Origin: Prolixibacteraceae bacterium
GTDB lineage: Bacteria; Bacteroidota; Bacteroidia; Bacteroidales; Prolixibacteraceae
Direction: 5' to 3'
Length of the DNA stretch: 55,814 nt
NCBI GenBank assembly: GCA_021740385.1
Contig: JAIOZY010000035.1
Span: 1-55,814 of the forward strand
The notes under the pieces are model-generated. The model ran no database searches, had not been told where the DNA came from, and saw nothing but the letters and a program-made list of their open reading frames with translations. Positions 8,413 to 17,160 of this stretch are shown here, in pieces (within the stretch, counting starts at the first letter, position 1; every line of letters starts with the position of its first letter). Position numbers and translations under genes: made by a program.

Positions 8413-9654
8413 TCAGGACTCTATTGCCGGATTGCCTACTTTGCCCATGAAAAGGATTGCCCCGGTATCCTTCTCGGTTATGGCAAACAGGAAAGGCCGG
8501 TCGCAATGGAAATAAATTTTCTGAGGGCCGGAGGGACCAGCACTGGTTGTTTCAAATCCTATGATAGTTACCGCCGCGGCCTCAGTTCCCTCTTCGTCAA
8601 CCTCGACAAAGGTTTTGTGTTTCACGAAACTGATAAACAGGTCGCGGGCCGGGTTGATGCTGCTAAAATCGGCATTGGTTGTAAAAGCCAATTTCATGCC
8701 CATATCCATTAATATTTCGTTAAGTGTTTTTTCGTATTCAATTTTGAATTTTGGCAGGCGGATATCAACGTTCTTTGTTTCGCTGAAATCATCAAGCCAG
8801 CTTTTCCAGTTTTTTGGCGATAACATATTGGTTACATCCCGAACCGATTTGTCGCGGTTGGGCAACAAAACCATCATACTGAAATTACCATCGCCATAAG
8901 GTAGCCTGATGGCTGAAAAAACATCGTTTGAAAAGTAATCGAGTGTATCTTCGCGGCCCATCATATCAACGGGCACATAATTGCTTTCCGACACTTCAAA
9001 AGAAAGTTCCTGTGTGCTTTCGGGATTAAATTCCTTAGTCCAGGTGCCATTAAAATAGATGGCATTGATGAGGAAAAGCACCATTTCAGGTGAAATTTCG
9101 TCAATGATCTCGGGGATTTTTTCGTGGGTTTTGTCGCTTACCCACCGGTTAATGTCATCAACCGTGCCGGGATCGCTGAAATCGGCTTCGTTTACTTCGG
9201 CATCGTAATGGGTTGAATTTACATCGAGGAAGCTTTGTTCCACATGGTAACGATCGCTGTACCAAATTGAGTTGGCAATTTCCATCGCCACTTTCGGATC
9301 AACCGTAGTCAGGGCATCGATTAGCGAACGGTAGGTTTCATTGATCTCCTCCCGTGAAAAATCATCAATCCCCAGCGCTTCGGCCATTTCGGTTTTTGTT
9401 TCGGTTTCGGCACCGTTATATGCCATCGATAATGCCATGGAAATACTCAGGGGCGAGATCATAAAATTGGTTTGCTCTTCATTTTCAAAAATACGCTTAA
9501 AAATATCGACCCCGAATTCATTGTCGGCTTCAACAATTTTTTGTGATTTCAGAGTGATGTCGATTTTTTCAGATTGATCATCATCACCTTTGTCGCACGA
9601 GAACATTGCGAGTAAAATGATTAATACGGTAATAAATACAGTTGGTGTTTTCAT
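8413..9654 (-). CDS. Serpin 1, lipoprotein protease inhibitor
   Basis: The 413-residue protein is a complete serpin behind a lipoprotein signal (hydrophobic residues 5-18, Cys20, followed by DKGDDD). Acidic and lysine residues right after the lipid cysteine resemble the surface export signal of Bacteroidota lipoproteins. The serpin core motifs are present: NAIYFNGTW, LPKFKIEYE, and a hinge EEGTEAAAVT before the reactive loop. Counting 14 residues from the hinge glycine gives P1-P1' = Thr370-Ser371. The loop is longer than usual and Pro/Gly-rich (AGPSGPQ) before the conserved RPFLF. A small-residue hinge indicates the inhibitory type. It is the last serpin of the cluster. Confidence 0.93.
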   Translation of the reverse strand: MKTPTVFITVLIILLAMFSCDKGDDDQSEKIDITLKSQKIVEADNEFGVDIFKRIFENEEQTNFMISPLSISMALSMAYNGAETETKTEMAEALGIDDFSREEINETYRSLIDALTTVDPKVAMEIANSIWYSDRYHVEQSFLDVNSTHYDAEVNEADFSDPGTVDDINRWVSDKTHEKIPEIIDEISPEMVLFLINAIYFNGTWTKEFNPESTQELSFEVSESNYVPVDMMGREDTLDYFSNDVFSAIRLPYGDGNFSMMVLLPNRDKSVRDVTNMLSPKNWKSWLDDFSETKNVDIRLPKFKIEYEKTLNEILMDMGMKLAFTTNADFSSINPARDLFISFVKHKTFVEVDEEGTEAAAVTIIGFETTSAGPSGPQKIYFHCDRPFLFAITEKDTGAILFMGKVGNPAIES

Positions 9655-9754
9655 GGTTATTATATTTTGGTGTTTCTCTTTTTAAATGCAAACAGGCCTA
9701 ACCCATTGTTCTTCGGGTCCGTCAGGCCGGGTTTTCATATCCTACTTTTAAAAC

Positions 9755-10247
9755 TGTGGCCGATACAATTTGCTGCCTTTTTCAGCGGTGGTTGATCGGC
9801 CCGGGATTGTTATTGGCTTTCTTAATCCCCCGGGCTGAAGCCCGGGGCAAGTCAAAAGCCCGGGGCAATTCATAATCCTGGGCAATTCAAATGCTTGGTG
9901 CAATTCAATGCTGGGGTATTCCTCTTGAGAAATGTACCTTTAATTGCCCCGACATTGATGTCGGGGAATTAATGAATGTACCTGAAAAAAGAGGGGGCTT
10001 TAGCCCAATTCCATTCCCTTGGTTTTTCCTGAGGCCGATACAGTGGACTCCTTTTTTTCAAAGGCGGCAGATCGGCCTGAAATACTATATGCCTTTTAAA
10101 ATCCACGGGTTAAAACCCGTGGCTAAAAAAACATCGCCCCTATGGGGCTTTTGACTACAACCCAAAATGTTGTTTCAATCATTTCAAGAACGTTACTACT
10201 TTCTAAAATAGTTACCTAGCCCTACGCCAGCTGGCGGACTGGGAGGA
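9755..10247. repeat. Serpin 3' flanking repeat, copy R1
   Basis: The stretch of about 490 bp between serpin 2 and serpin 1 is nearly identical to 11623-12102, which lies behind serpin 3. It contains several hairpins: GCCCGGGC..GCCCGGGGC, CCACGGGTT..AACCCGTGG, GCCCC..GGGGC, CCCGACATTGATGTCGGG, and paired GGCCGATAC / GATCGGCC blocks. An open frame in it is not conserved in the second copy. The repeat moved with the serpin gene in the duplication and may act as a 3' structure or terminator region. Confidence 0.85.
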
Positions 10248-11459
10248 TTAATACGCCGGTTCCATCATTTTGCCAATGAACAATATTGCACCGGTTTCTT
10301 TTTCGGTTATGGCGTAAACAAACGGTTTGTTGGCAACAAACATGTTCACGGCGCTTCGCCACTCCATAGCCACAACTGTTGCCGCGGCAGCTTCCGTGCC
10401 TTTTTCGTTCACATCGATAAAGGTATTGTGCTGCACGTAATCGATCCAGATATCGGTGTCGGTAGTTATTCCCTTGAAATTGGCCCGCGGGTTAAAAGCT
10501 ATTTCCATCCCCATGGCAGAAAGTATATCGTTCAGCTTCATTTCAAATTCAGTTTTGAATTTTGGGAGCTGAAGGGTTGACAAATAAGTCATTGTGAAAT
10601 TACCCATCCACTGTTTCCATTTTTCCGGGGTTATTTCTGTAATGATATCGTTGCAGGTTTTTCCATAAACCGGAAGAAGGATGACCATGTTGAAGTTGCC
10701 ATCGCCATAAGGTAGTTCAACAGATGAAAAGAGCTCGTTAACCTGGTAATTTACCGAGTCGGAAGCACACATCATGTCAACATCAATGGTCGTACCATCT
10801 TCTTTTGTAAAAGGTTGCTTACGAGTAAGTGTTTCATCAAATGAAGTTTTCCATGTTCCGTTAAAATAAATGGCATTAACAAGGAACATAACATGGGTAG
10901 ACTCAATTTCATCGATCATGTCCCTGATCTTATCATGGGTTTTGTCTTCAATCCAACCATTAATGATATCAAGTGCATTGGGGCTGCTGAAATCGAGTTC
11001 ACTCACTTTGGCATCGTAGTAAGTTTTATTGACCTCAATAAAACCGGGAATAACATTCATATCATCGCGATACCATATCGATTGAGCAATATCGAGTGTT
11101 ACTTTCGGATCGGCAGCAAGCAATGCATCTACAAGGTATTTATAACCCTGGTTGATTTCATTGGCCGTTAAACCGCTCAGATGCATAGCCTCTTGCATGG
11201 CCAGCTTTGTTTCTTCTTTGGCACCATTATAAGTCATGGCCAATGCCAGTGATATACTTAACGGGGAAATCGTCACATTTTCATCTTTCTCCTGACAAAT
11301 ACGTTGGAACAGGTCGATACCCATTGAGTTATCGGCTTCGACCAGGGTTTGTGATTTTTGATCGAGATCAGTAACCAATGGCACATTATCATCTTTCTGG
11401 CACGATGCAGAAAAAACAATCAGCATTAAAAATAGTATCAAAAACTTTTTCGTTTTCAT
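10248..11459 (-). CDS. Serpin 2, surface-type lipoprotein serpin with Arg-Ser loop
   Basis: The 403-residue serpin has a lipoprotein signal ending at Cys20 followed by QKDDN, a near-perfect match to the Bacteroidota lipoprotein export signal, so it is probably displayed on the cell surface. Core motifs NAIYFNGTW and LPKFKTEFE and the hinge EKGTEAAAAT are intact. P1-P1' is Arg368-Ser369 (codons around 10353-10358). The distance from P1 to the conserved KPF equals that of human antitrypsin, so this assignment is firm. Arg at P1 predicts inhibition of trypsin-like proteases. The last 23 codons are almost identical in DNA to serpin 3. Confidence 0.94.
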   Translation of the reverse strand: MKTKKFLILFLMLIVFSASCQKDDNVPLVTDLDQKSQTLVEADNSMGIDLFQRICQEKDENVTISPLSISLALAMTYNGAKEETKLAMQEAMHLSGLTANEINQGYKYLVDALLAADPKVTLDIAQSIWYRDDMNVIPGFIEVNKTYYDAKVSELDFSSPNALDIINGWIEDKTHDKIRDMIDEIESTHVMFLVNAIYFNGTWKTSFDETLTRKQPFTKEDGTTIDVDMMCASDSVNYQVNELFSSVELPYGDGNFNMVILLPVYGKTCNDIITEITPEKWKQWMGNFTMTYLSTLQLPKFKTEFEMKLNDILSAMGMEIAFNPRANFKGITTDTDIWIDYVQHNTFIDVNEKGTEAAAATVVAMEWRSAVNMFVANKPFVYAITEKETGAILFIGKMMEPAY

Positions 11460-11538
11460 GGTTGCATTTTTTATTTTTAAAAGACGCTGACAGGTCGGGT
11501 TTTTAACTCATTCCTTTATCTTGGTTGATTTGCCTCCT

Positions 11539-11562
11539 CCCGATGTACATCGGGAGGAGGCA
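11539..11562. repeat. CCCGAT palindrome
   Basis: CTCCCGATGTACATCGGGAG is a perfect palindrome upstream of serpin 2, of the same core class as those at 702-719 and in the tRNA-like copy near 55.5 kb. Flanking GGAGGCAAAT bases repeat on the right side. Confidence 0.6.
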
Positions 11563-11622
11563 AATGATGGCCTGTCCTTTTTGTGGGCTATGAACCCAAT
11601 TTCCATTTCCCGGTATTTCACT

Positions 11623-12102
11623 TGTGGCCGATACAATTTGCGGCCTCTTTTCAGCGGCGGTTGATCGGCCCGGGTTGTTATTGGCTTTCTTAATCCCGGG
11701 GCAAGTCAAAAGCCCGGAGCAATTCATAATCCTGGGCAATTCAAATGCTTGGGGCAATTCAATGCCGGGGTAATTCCTCTTGAGAAATGTACTTTTAATT
11801 GCCCCGACATTTATGTGGAGGAATTAATGAATGTACCTGAAAAAAGAGGGGGCTTTAGCCCAATTCCATTCCCTTGGTTTTTCCTGAGGCCGATACAGTG
11901 GGCTCCTTTTTTTCAAAGGCGGCAGATCGGCCTGGGATACTAAATGCCTTTTAAAATCCACGGGTTAAAACCCGTGGCTAAAAAAACATCGCCCCAATGG
12001 GGCTTTTGGCTATAACCCAAATTGTTGTTTCAAACATTTAAAGAACATTACTACTTTCTAAGGTAGTTACCTAGCCCTACGCCAACTGGCGGACTGGGGG
12101 GA
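11623..12102. repeat. Serpin 3' flanking repeat, copy R2
   Basis: This is the second copy of the repeat at 9755-10247, lying behind serpin 3 and before serpin 2. It differs by scattered substitutions and small deletions. For example, the CCCGACAT..ATGTCGGG palindrome is degraded to CCCGACAT..ATGTGGAG. Copy spacing (10248 to 12103, 1855 bp) equals one serpin plus flank, the signature of a tandem duplication. Confidence 0.85.
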
Positions 12103-13356
12103 TTAGTACGCCGGTTCCATCATTTTGCCAATGAACAATATTGCACCGGTTTCTTTTTCGGTTATGGCGTAAATAAAGGGTTTATCAACCTTAAAAAACA
12201 TGGGCATGGCGGCAAACTCTTTCATGGCCACCACGGTTGCAGCAGCGGCTTCGGTGCCTTTTTCGTTCACATCAATAAACGTGTTGTGTTGCACATAGTC
12301 GATGTACAAATCGCGGTTGCCGTTAATACCGCTAAAGTCGGCATGTCCGCCTTCAAAGGCAATGCCCATGCCCATAGCCGTCAGCACATCGTTCAGTTTG
12401 ATTTCGTACTCGGCCTTGAATTTGGGCAACCAAATGGTTATCTCGGGAATTTTATTCATCGAAGCCATCCAGTTTTTCCAGTTTTCGACCGTTAATTCCT
12501 GCAAAATATCGTCACAGGTTTTCCCATCGGAAGGAACCAGTGCTACCATGTTGAAGTTGCCTTTCCCGTAAGGGAGCTCGATGGCCGAAAAACTTTCTTC
12601 GTACAGCACAAGTGCCGAATCAGATTTCGACATCATATCTACTTTTATCACCGATCCGTCGGCTTTGGTAAAGTCACCTTTGAACGTATTATCCTTTTTG
12701 AACTGCTTTTTCCACTCGCCATTGAAATAGATGGCATTGATCAGGAACATCACGTGACTGGGGTCGATCCGTTTGATCATGTCCTGGATTTTGTCGTGGG
12801 TTTTGTCTTCAATCCAGCCATTTATAATATCGAGGGCATCGCTGCGACCAAAGTCAAGTGCATTCACTTCGGCATCGTAATAGGTCTGGTTCACGGTTTT
12901 AAAATCTTCGAGCACTGTACGGTCTTCGCGGTACCAGATCGACTGTGCAATTTCGAGCGTAACCAGCGGGTCAGCCTCCTTAAGTGCTTCCACAAGGCTT
13001 TTATAGGCATGGTTTATCTCTTCGGTTGTAAACCCGCTTACCCTGAGCGCTTCTTCCATAGCAACTTTGGTTTCTGTTCTGGCCCCGTTGTACGTCATGG
13101 CCAAAGCCAGCGATACGCTTAATGGCGAAATGTTAAAATTCCCGTCTTCGTTTTCGTCAATAAGCTTAAACATATCGATACCAAACTCGTTATCGGCCTC
13201 AACCAGTTGCTTCGATTTCAGCGACAGTTCAATTTCTGTTGAATTCGGGTTCTCGATGCATGAATTGCACGAAAACAACGGGAAGGCTATCAACAATCCC
13301 AGTATTAGTACAACATGCCATCTTTCCTGCTTCGGCTTTTTTTCATTTCGGTTCAT
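12103..13356 (-). CDS. Serpin 3, lipoprotein serpin with Phe-Ala loop
   Basis: The 417-residue serpin has a longer charged N-terminus before its hydrophobic signal (residues 14-27) and a lipid Cys at 30 (PLFSC). Core motifs NAIYFNGEW and LPKFKAEYE and the hinge EKGTEAAAAT are intact. P1-P1' is predicted as Phe381-Ala382. The loop is one residue longer than antitrypsin, so Ala382-Ala383 is the alternative. Phe at P1 predicts chymotrypsin-like targets. It starts 11 nt after the preceding lipoprotein gene, so it belongs to the upstream operon. The C-terminal codons and 3' flank are shared with serpin 2. Confidence 0.94.
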   Translation of the reverse strand: MNRNEKKPKQERWHVVLILGLLIAFPLFSCNSCIENPNSTEIELSLKSKQLVEADNEFGIDMFKLIDENEDGNFNISPLSVSLALAMTYNGARTETKVAMEEALRVSGFTTEEINHAYKSLVEALKEADPLVTLEIAQSIWYREDRTVLEDFKTVNQTYYDAEVNALDFGRSDALDIINGWIEDKTHDKIQDMIKRIDPSHVMFLINAIYFNGEWKKQFKKDNTFKGDFTKADGSVIKVDMMSKSDSALVLYEESFSAIELPYGKGNFNMVALVPSDGKTCDDILQELTVENWKNWMASMNKIPEITIWLPKFKAEYEIKLNDVLTAMGMGIAFEGGHADFSGINGNRDLYIDYVQHNTFIDVNEKGTEAAAATVVAMKEFAAMPMFFKVDKPFIYAITEKETGAILFIGKMMEPAY

Positions 13357-13367
13357 CTTTTATCGTT

Positions 13368-14198
13368 TTAATAGTTATAATATTCAACAATAACGGTTTC
13401 GTTGGGGTACGTTTCGGTTTTCGAAGTGGGAAACCCCAGTGAATTATACGTGTATTCATAATTATAGGTTGAAGTGTAGGCAACCGATCTGTTTCCGGCC
13501 TCATCGTAATTGTATGCGGTCACCTCTTTTTTGGTCATGTTGTTTTTCGATTTTGGCCCCGGGCTAATGTTGAAAGGGGCAAGCTTTGAATCATAGCTAT
13601 ACTCTTCTATATAGCTCAACCTCTTTTCCTGATCGACATAATAATACGATTCGATCTTTTCAATGTTTTCATTATCATCAAAGAAATATTCAAGGCAGCC
13701 ATTTATACTGTTTGCAAGGGGGTCAGCCGAATAGCTGGTAATACGAACCGTTTTTTCATCGGGGTATTCACATTCCTGATAATGGGTTCTGTTTAAATCA
13801 TCATATTTATCGCCATAATCAGTTTTTGTTTCAACTTTTTCAAGCCGATCAAAATCATCATATTTATAGGCTATTTCCAAATCTTTCCCCAAAGCCCCCG
13901 TTAGGCTCGACATATAAATTATCCCCGGCTGGTAACCTTTTTGTTCAATCAACAAGCCTTTACTGTTGTACTTGTATTCAAATTCTTCCTTTTCATCGGG
14001 ATGAAAAGCCGCATTAATGTTCCAGCTTTTAACCAACCGCCCATCCTTATATGCATACCTGGCAATTATTTCATGGGCTTCATTCTCTATCGATGAAATT
14101 TTCCCTTCGGAAGAAAGGGCGGGATCGTATTCATCTTTTTCGCAAGCGCTGAAAAAAATGATTGATAGAAAAAACATTGTTAAAATTTGTATCCTCAT
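13368..14198 (-). CDS. Surface-type lipoprotein with YD-like repeats
   Basis: The 276-residue protein begins with a short signal ending at Cys19 followed by EKDEYD, matching the Bacteroidota lipoprotein export signal. The body contains repeated Tyr-rich segments: YKYNSKGLL, YKYDDFDRL, YSYDSKLAP, YNYDEAGNR and YTYNSLGFP. These have the spacing of YD/RHS-type beta repeats, which often form binding shells. The ATG at 14198 is preferred over 14225 because it gives a clean signal peptide and lies 4 nt after the radical SAM stop. It is translationally close to both neighbours (4 nt before, 11 nt after), so it probably works with the serpin and radical SAM genes. Exact role unknown. Confidence 0.8.
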   Translation of the reverse strand: MRIQILTMFFLSIIFFSACEKDEYDPALSSEGKISSIENEAHEIIARYAYKDGRLVKSWNINAAFHPDEKEEFEYKYNSKGLLIEQKGYQPGIIYMSSLTGALGKDLEIAYKYDDFDRLEKVETKTDYGDKYDDLNRTHYQECEYPDEKTVRITSYSADPLANSINGCLEYFFDDNENIEKIESYYYVDQEKRLSYIEEYSYDSKLAPFNISPGPKSKNNMTKKEVTAYNYDEAGNRSVAYTSTYNYEYTYNSLGFPTSKTETYPNETVIVEYYNY

Positions 14199-14202
14199 AA
14201 TT

Positions 14203-15261
14203 TTATGCAATTTCGGTCTCTTCATTTTCTTTAATCGTATTCACTAGCGGGTCAACATCGTTAAACGAGCCACCAGTTTGTTGTGCCGCGGCCCGGCAAC
14301 CACCCCGGCATTTCTCATAGCGCATACAACCGGCACAAAAATCGGGGCGTGCAACAACGCTGTATTTTTCCGAAGACTTTTCAAGAATAGTTTGTATCGT
14401 TTCCCTGAAAATGTTCCCCATAACATCGGGCGAATGGTTGCAAAAACGCAGGTCGCCGCCTACTGTGAGGGTTAAGGGCCGTTGGCGTATTTCGGTTGAA
14501 CAGTTCGAAAAAAGAATGTTCCGGTAACGGTTCGGGTCTACGACACAATGCGGTGTACATACATTTGACGATAGCTGAAGCCTCCGTTTCTCAGCAATTT
14601 CATTTGCCTGTTTAAATGCTTCGTTTAATTCTTCTTTCGAAGGCAATACTTTTTCGGGCGAAGCCAATACTGCACCTCCCAGATTGTAGCGGTTGAGCAT
14701 AACGCGTTGAAATCCCAGGTTGTTTAATAATTCAAGCGTTTCTCCAACCTGGGAAAAATTCTGCTTTGTTATTACAATTACCGGCACAACATAAGCCCCA
14801 AATTTCATTAACCCCACCATACGGTCTTTCGATTTTTTCCACGAGCCAAGCACGCCGGTCATGCGGTCGTGCACAGCCTGGTCGTAGGAATGCAACGGCA
14901 GTTCGAAAAGCTGAACACCTACTTTTATTAGTTGGGAAAATTCGGTGGTAGACCCGGTATTGCCGTTTGTAATAACCGAAACAGTTGCCCCTTTCATCCG
15001 GCAAAACAAAATCAGCTCGTTCACCCTTTCGGCCAGTAATGGTTCGCCTCCGGTAAAAGTAACATGCTTAGGGTTTGCTTGCTTGAAAACGGTTTTCAGT
15101 GTTTTTAAGGCAAAGGTATAACCCTCTTTTACAGGTTCTGCCTTTGGGTCATTGTCACGTTTCCAGTGGTTGTAGCAAAACTGGCAATCGAGGTTACACT
15201 TCCTTGTAACTTCAAAAATCAGGTAATTCAATTCATCTTTTTTCTTTTTAAACAAACTCAT
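14203..15261 (-). CDS. Radical SAM enzyme with SPASM-type C-terminal cluster domain
   Basis: The 352-residue protein has the radical SAM motif CNLDCQFC (Cys22, Cys26, Cys29), which binds the 4Fe-4S cluster that splits S-adenosylmethionine, and the following GGEPLL motif. The C-terminal part has seven or more cysteines (CNH, then CAGCMRYEKCRGGC), the pattern of SPASM domains that hold auxiliary Fe-S clusters in peptide- and protein-modifying enzymes. The gene is 3 nt downstream of a small membrane protein gene, in a serpin operon. This resembles the 'radical SAM / lipoprotein' pairs annotated in Bacteroidota (TIGR04133/TIGR04134 type, recalled and not checked). The substrate is unknown. The small membrane protein or a secreted operon product are the obvious candidates. 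Confidence 0.9.
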   Translation of the reverse strand: MSLFKKKKDELNYLIFEVTRKCNLDCQFCYNHWKRDNDPKAEPVKEGYTFALKTLKTVFKQANPKHVTFTGGEPLLAERVNELILFCRMKGATVSVITNGNTGSTTEFSQLIKVGVQLFELPLHSYDQAVHDRMTGVLGSWKKSKDRMVGLMKFGAYVVPVIVITKQNFSQVGETLELLNNLGFQRVMLNRYNLGGAVLASPEKVLPSKEELNEAFKQANEIAEKRRLQLSSNVCTPHCVVDPNRYRNILFSNCSTEIRQRPLTLTVGGDLRFCNHSPDVMGNIFRETIQTILEKSSEKYSVVARPDFCAGCMRYEKCRGGCRAAAQQTGGSFNDVDPLVNTIKENEETEIA

Positions 15262-15264
15262 AGC

Positions 15265-15795
15265 TTATTTCACGTTTAATTTTATCTGGGTCAAAATAGG
15301 CCCGGTCTTTTCAGTATCCGGGTCAATGGTAAAAAAATCCATCACGTAATTTCCATTTTCGATTGAAGGATCGAGTTTCAGGGAAAATTTTTCGTTGTAA
15401 TCGTTAAAATTGCCGTCTTCGGGTTGTAAACTGCCCTCTTGGACAACGCTGCTGTCAATAGTTAAAATTTCAAAACCATATTTATTGTGCAGGCAGTTTT
15501 TTATGTGCCCTGTTATCATCGAATCGGCTGGCAAGTCGGCTGTTATTGAATAATCCTCGTAATTTAAACTGTCAATTAAAATATAATCGGTTGGTTCAAT
15601 ATCGTAACAACTTATTACCGGGCAACCGGTTGAAACACCTGTAAGGGCAATAATTGCTGCCCCAAGCTTCATTTTCCGGGCCACCCATTTGGCCGACTTT
15701 CCCTTATAAACCCACACCCCGATGCAGGTTATGCAAAAGCCAAGTGCCACAATGGCAAATACTAAAGGCAACCCTATTTTCTTTAATTCCTTCAT
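15265..15795 (-). CDS. Small membrane protein or lipoprotein paired with the radical SAM enzyme
   Basis: The 176-residue protein starts at the ATG at 15795, 6 nt after the serpin 4 stop. It has a first transmembrane helix at about residues 9-29, a basic stretch (KGKSAKWVARKMK), a second hydrophobic stretch (LGAAIIALTGVSTG), and then GCPVISCYD with two cysteines. The second segment looks like an internal lipoprotein signal, but the lipobox is weak. The rest is soluble, acidic and beta-rich, ending in a conserved-looking ILTQIKLNVK. Its position directly before the radical SAM gene makes it the prime candidate substrate or partner. It may match the lipoprotein family recorded beside such enzymes. 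Confidence 0.7.
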   Translation of the reverse strand: MKELKKIGLPLVFAIVALGFCITCIGVWVYKGKSAKWVARKMKLGAAIIALTGVSTGCPVISCYDIEPTDYILIDSLNYEDYSITADLPADSMITGHIKNCLHNKYGFEILTIDSSVVQEGSLQPEDGNFNDYNEKFSLKLDPSIENGNYVMDFFTIDPDTEKTGPILTQIKLNVK

Positions 15796-15801
15796 TAACA
15801 A

Positions 15802-17040
15802 TTATTCTGCAAGTGTCGGGTCAAAAACTTTGCCCATAAATAAAATTGAATGTGTGTCTTCTTCAACAATGGCAAACAGGAACGATTTATCGATCTTGAT
15901 TATTTGTCCGGGACCGACTGAAGTAATCCCAACAGTAACCGATGTTGCCGCGGCAGCCTCGCTCCCTTCTTCATCGGTTTTTATATAGGTTTTGTGATTG
16001 ACTTCTGAAATATATACTTCTTTATCGGTTATGTTATTAAAATCGGCCACAAAAGGTGTGAATGCATCGTTCATACCCATAGCTCTCAGTTCATCAGTCA
16101 ACTCGTTTTTATAGCTGAACTCAAATTTTGGGAGCCATATTTCCTGATCGACCGGTGTCATGGTTCTCAGCAATTCAAAATCGGTGTTTTTCAGTTCAGG
16201 CAAAATATCAGCAGTTGTATAACCCTCTTCGGGCAAAAATATCAGCATGTTAAATTTGCCCGCCCCGTAAGGCAATTCTATTACCGAAAATTTTTCATCG
16301 TTGTAATAATTAAGGGCAACCTTACCCATCATGGTCGGTACTTCTTTTTCAGCGCCGTTTTCGAGATGGAAATTCATGGCTTCGGTAGCTGTCTTTTTAA
16401 ATTCGGTTTTCCATTTGGCCTTAAAGTACACCGCGTTAATCAGGAACATCATATCTTCACTATTGACCTGATCGATAATTTTATCGATTTTCCCTTTGGT
16501 ATTCTTATCCACCCAATTATTAATGTCGTCCTTTGCCCGGTAGGGTTTCGCGGGATCGTAAGCACTCACTTCGGCATTGTAATACTCCCGGTTCACCTCA
16601 ACGAAATTTTCTTTTGGGGGCATATCATTCCGGTACCAAACGGAATTGGCAATGGAAAGTTCCACTTTCGGGTCGTGATCAATCAGGGCATCAACCAGGG
16701 TTTTGTTGCTTTGGTTAATTTCTTCGGGGAGAAAATCGGCAAAGCCAAGCACGTTTTGCATTTCGGTGTAGGTGTTATCGGTTGCCCCGTTCAACGCCAT
16801 CGACAAGGCCTGGCTTACGCTAAGCGGCGATACCATGATGTTTTTTTCGCTGTCTTCGTTTGTTAAAACAGTTTCAAAAAAACCGAATCCGAATTGATTG
16901 TTGCTTTCGACAAGCCGGGCCGATTTCTGGTCAAGGTCGATGGGTGTGGGAGGGTTATTGTTTTCAAACCATTCGCATGATAATAACACGAAAGGGAGCA
17001 ATAACAGCAATATTCGATGTAAGTGTTTCATAACTTTCAA
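15802..17040 (-). CDS. Serpin 4, first gene of the serpin/radical SAM operon
   Basis: The 412-residue serpin has a lipoprotein signal ending in LLSC (Cys22). Core motifs NAVYFKAKW and LPKFEFSYK are present and the hinge is EEGSEAAAAT. P1-P1' is predicted as Thr373-Ser374 in GITSVGPG, the same Thr-Ser pair as serpin 1 but with a shorter loop. It is the most divergent of the four (KSFLF replaces K/RPF). It heads the minus-strand operon. A mirrored ECF-type promoter element lies 50 to 80 nt upstream, shared in the same intergenic region with the sigma factor gene. Confidence 0.92.
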   Translation of the reverse strand: MKVMKHLHRILLLLLPFVLLSCEWFENNNPPTPIDLDQKSARLVESNNQFGFGFFETVLTNEDSEKNIMVSPLSVSQALSMALNGATDNTYTEMQNVLGFADFLPEEINQSNKTLVDALIDHDPKVELSIANSVWYRNDMPPKENFVEVNREYYNAEVSAYDPAKPYRAKDDINNWVDKNTKGKIDKIIDQVNSEDMMFLINAVYFKAKWKTEFKKTATEAMNFHLENGAEKEVPTMMGKVALNYYNDEKFSVIELPYGAGKFNMLIFLPEEGYTTADILPELKNTDFELLRTMTPVDQEIWLPKFEFSYKNELTDELRAMGMNDAFTPFVADFNNITDKEVYISEVNHKTYIKTDEEGSEAAAATSVTVGITSVGPGQIIKIDKSFLFAIVEEDTHSILFMGKVFDPTLAE

Positions 17041-17089
17041 TATTTATAAAAAACGATTTATTTCCATTAAAATTTCAGGTTTCACAGTT

Positions 17090-17119
17090 TCATGATGAAT
17101 TAATTACACCGGGGGTTGC
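17090..17119 (-). promoter_or_regulatory. Putative ECF promoter of the serpin 4 operon
   Basis: Read on the minus strand, GCAACC (17119-17114) is followed after exactly 16 nt by CATCATGA (17097-17090), and a TGAAACC lies further downstream. The arrangement mirrors the element at 17161-17190 that faces the sigma gene. It lies about 50 nt before the serpin 4 start. Confidence 0.5.
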
Positions 17120-17160
17120 GTCTGCCTGAAAAAAAAATCAAAAAAATTTCAAAAAGCCAC

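Noticed and set aside
8413-9654. Serpin 1 as the inhibitor of the neighbouring proteins only
   Set aside because: No protease gene is encoded in the window, so a self-protection role against an adjacent protease is not supported.
9891-10154. Open frame in R1 also partly present in R2 (11749-11943)
   Set aside because: The second copy stops early, no start context is conserved, and the sequence is built of hairpin elements; it is carried by the duplicated flank.
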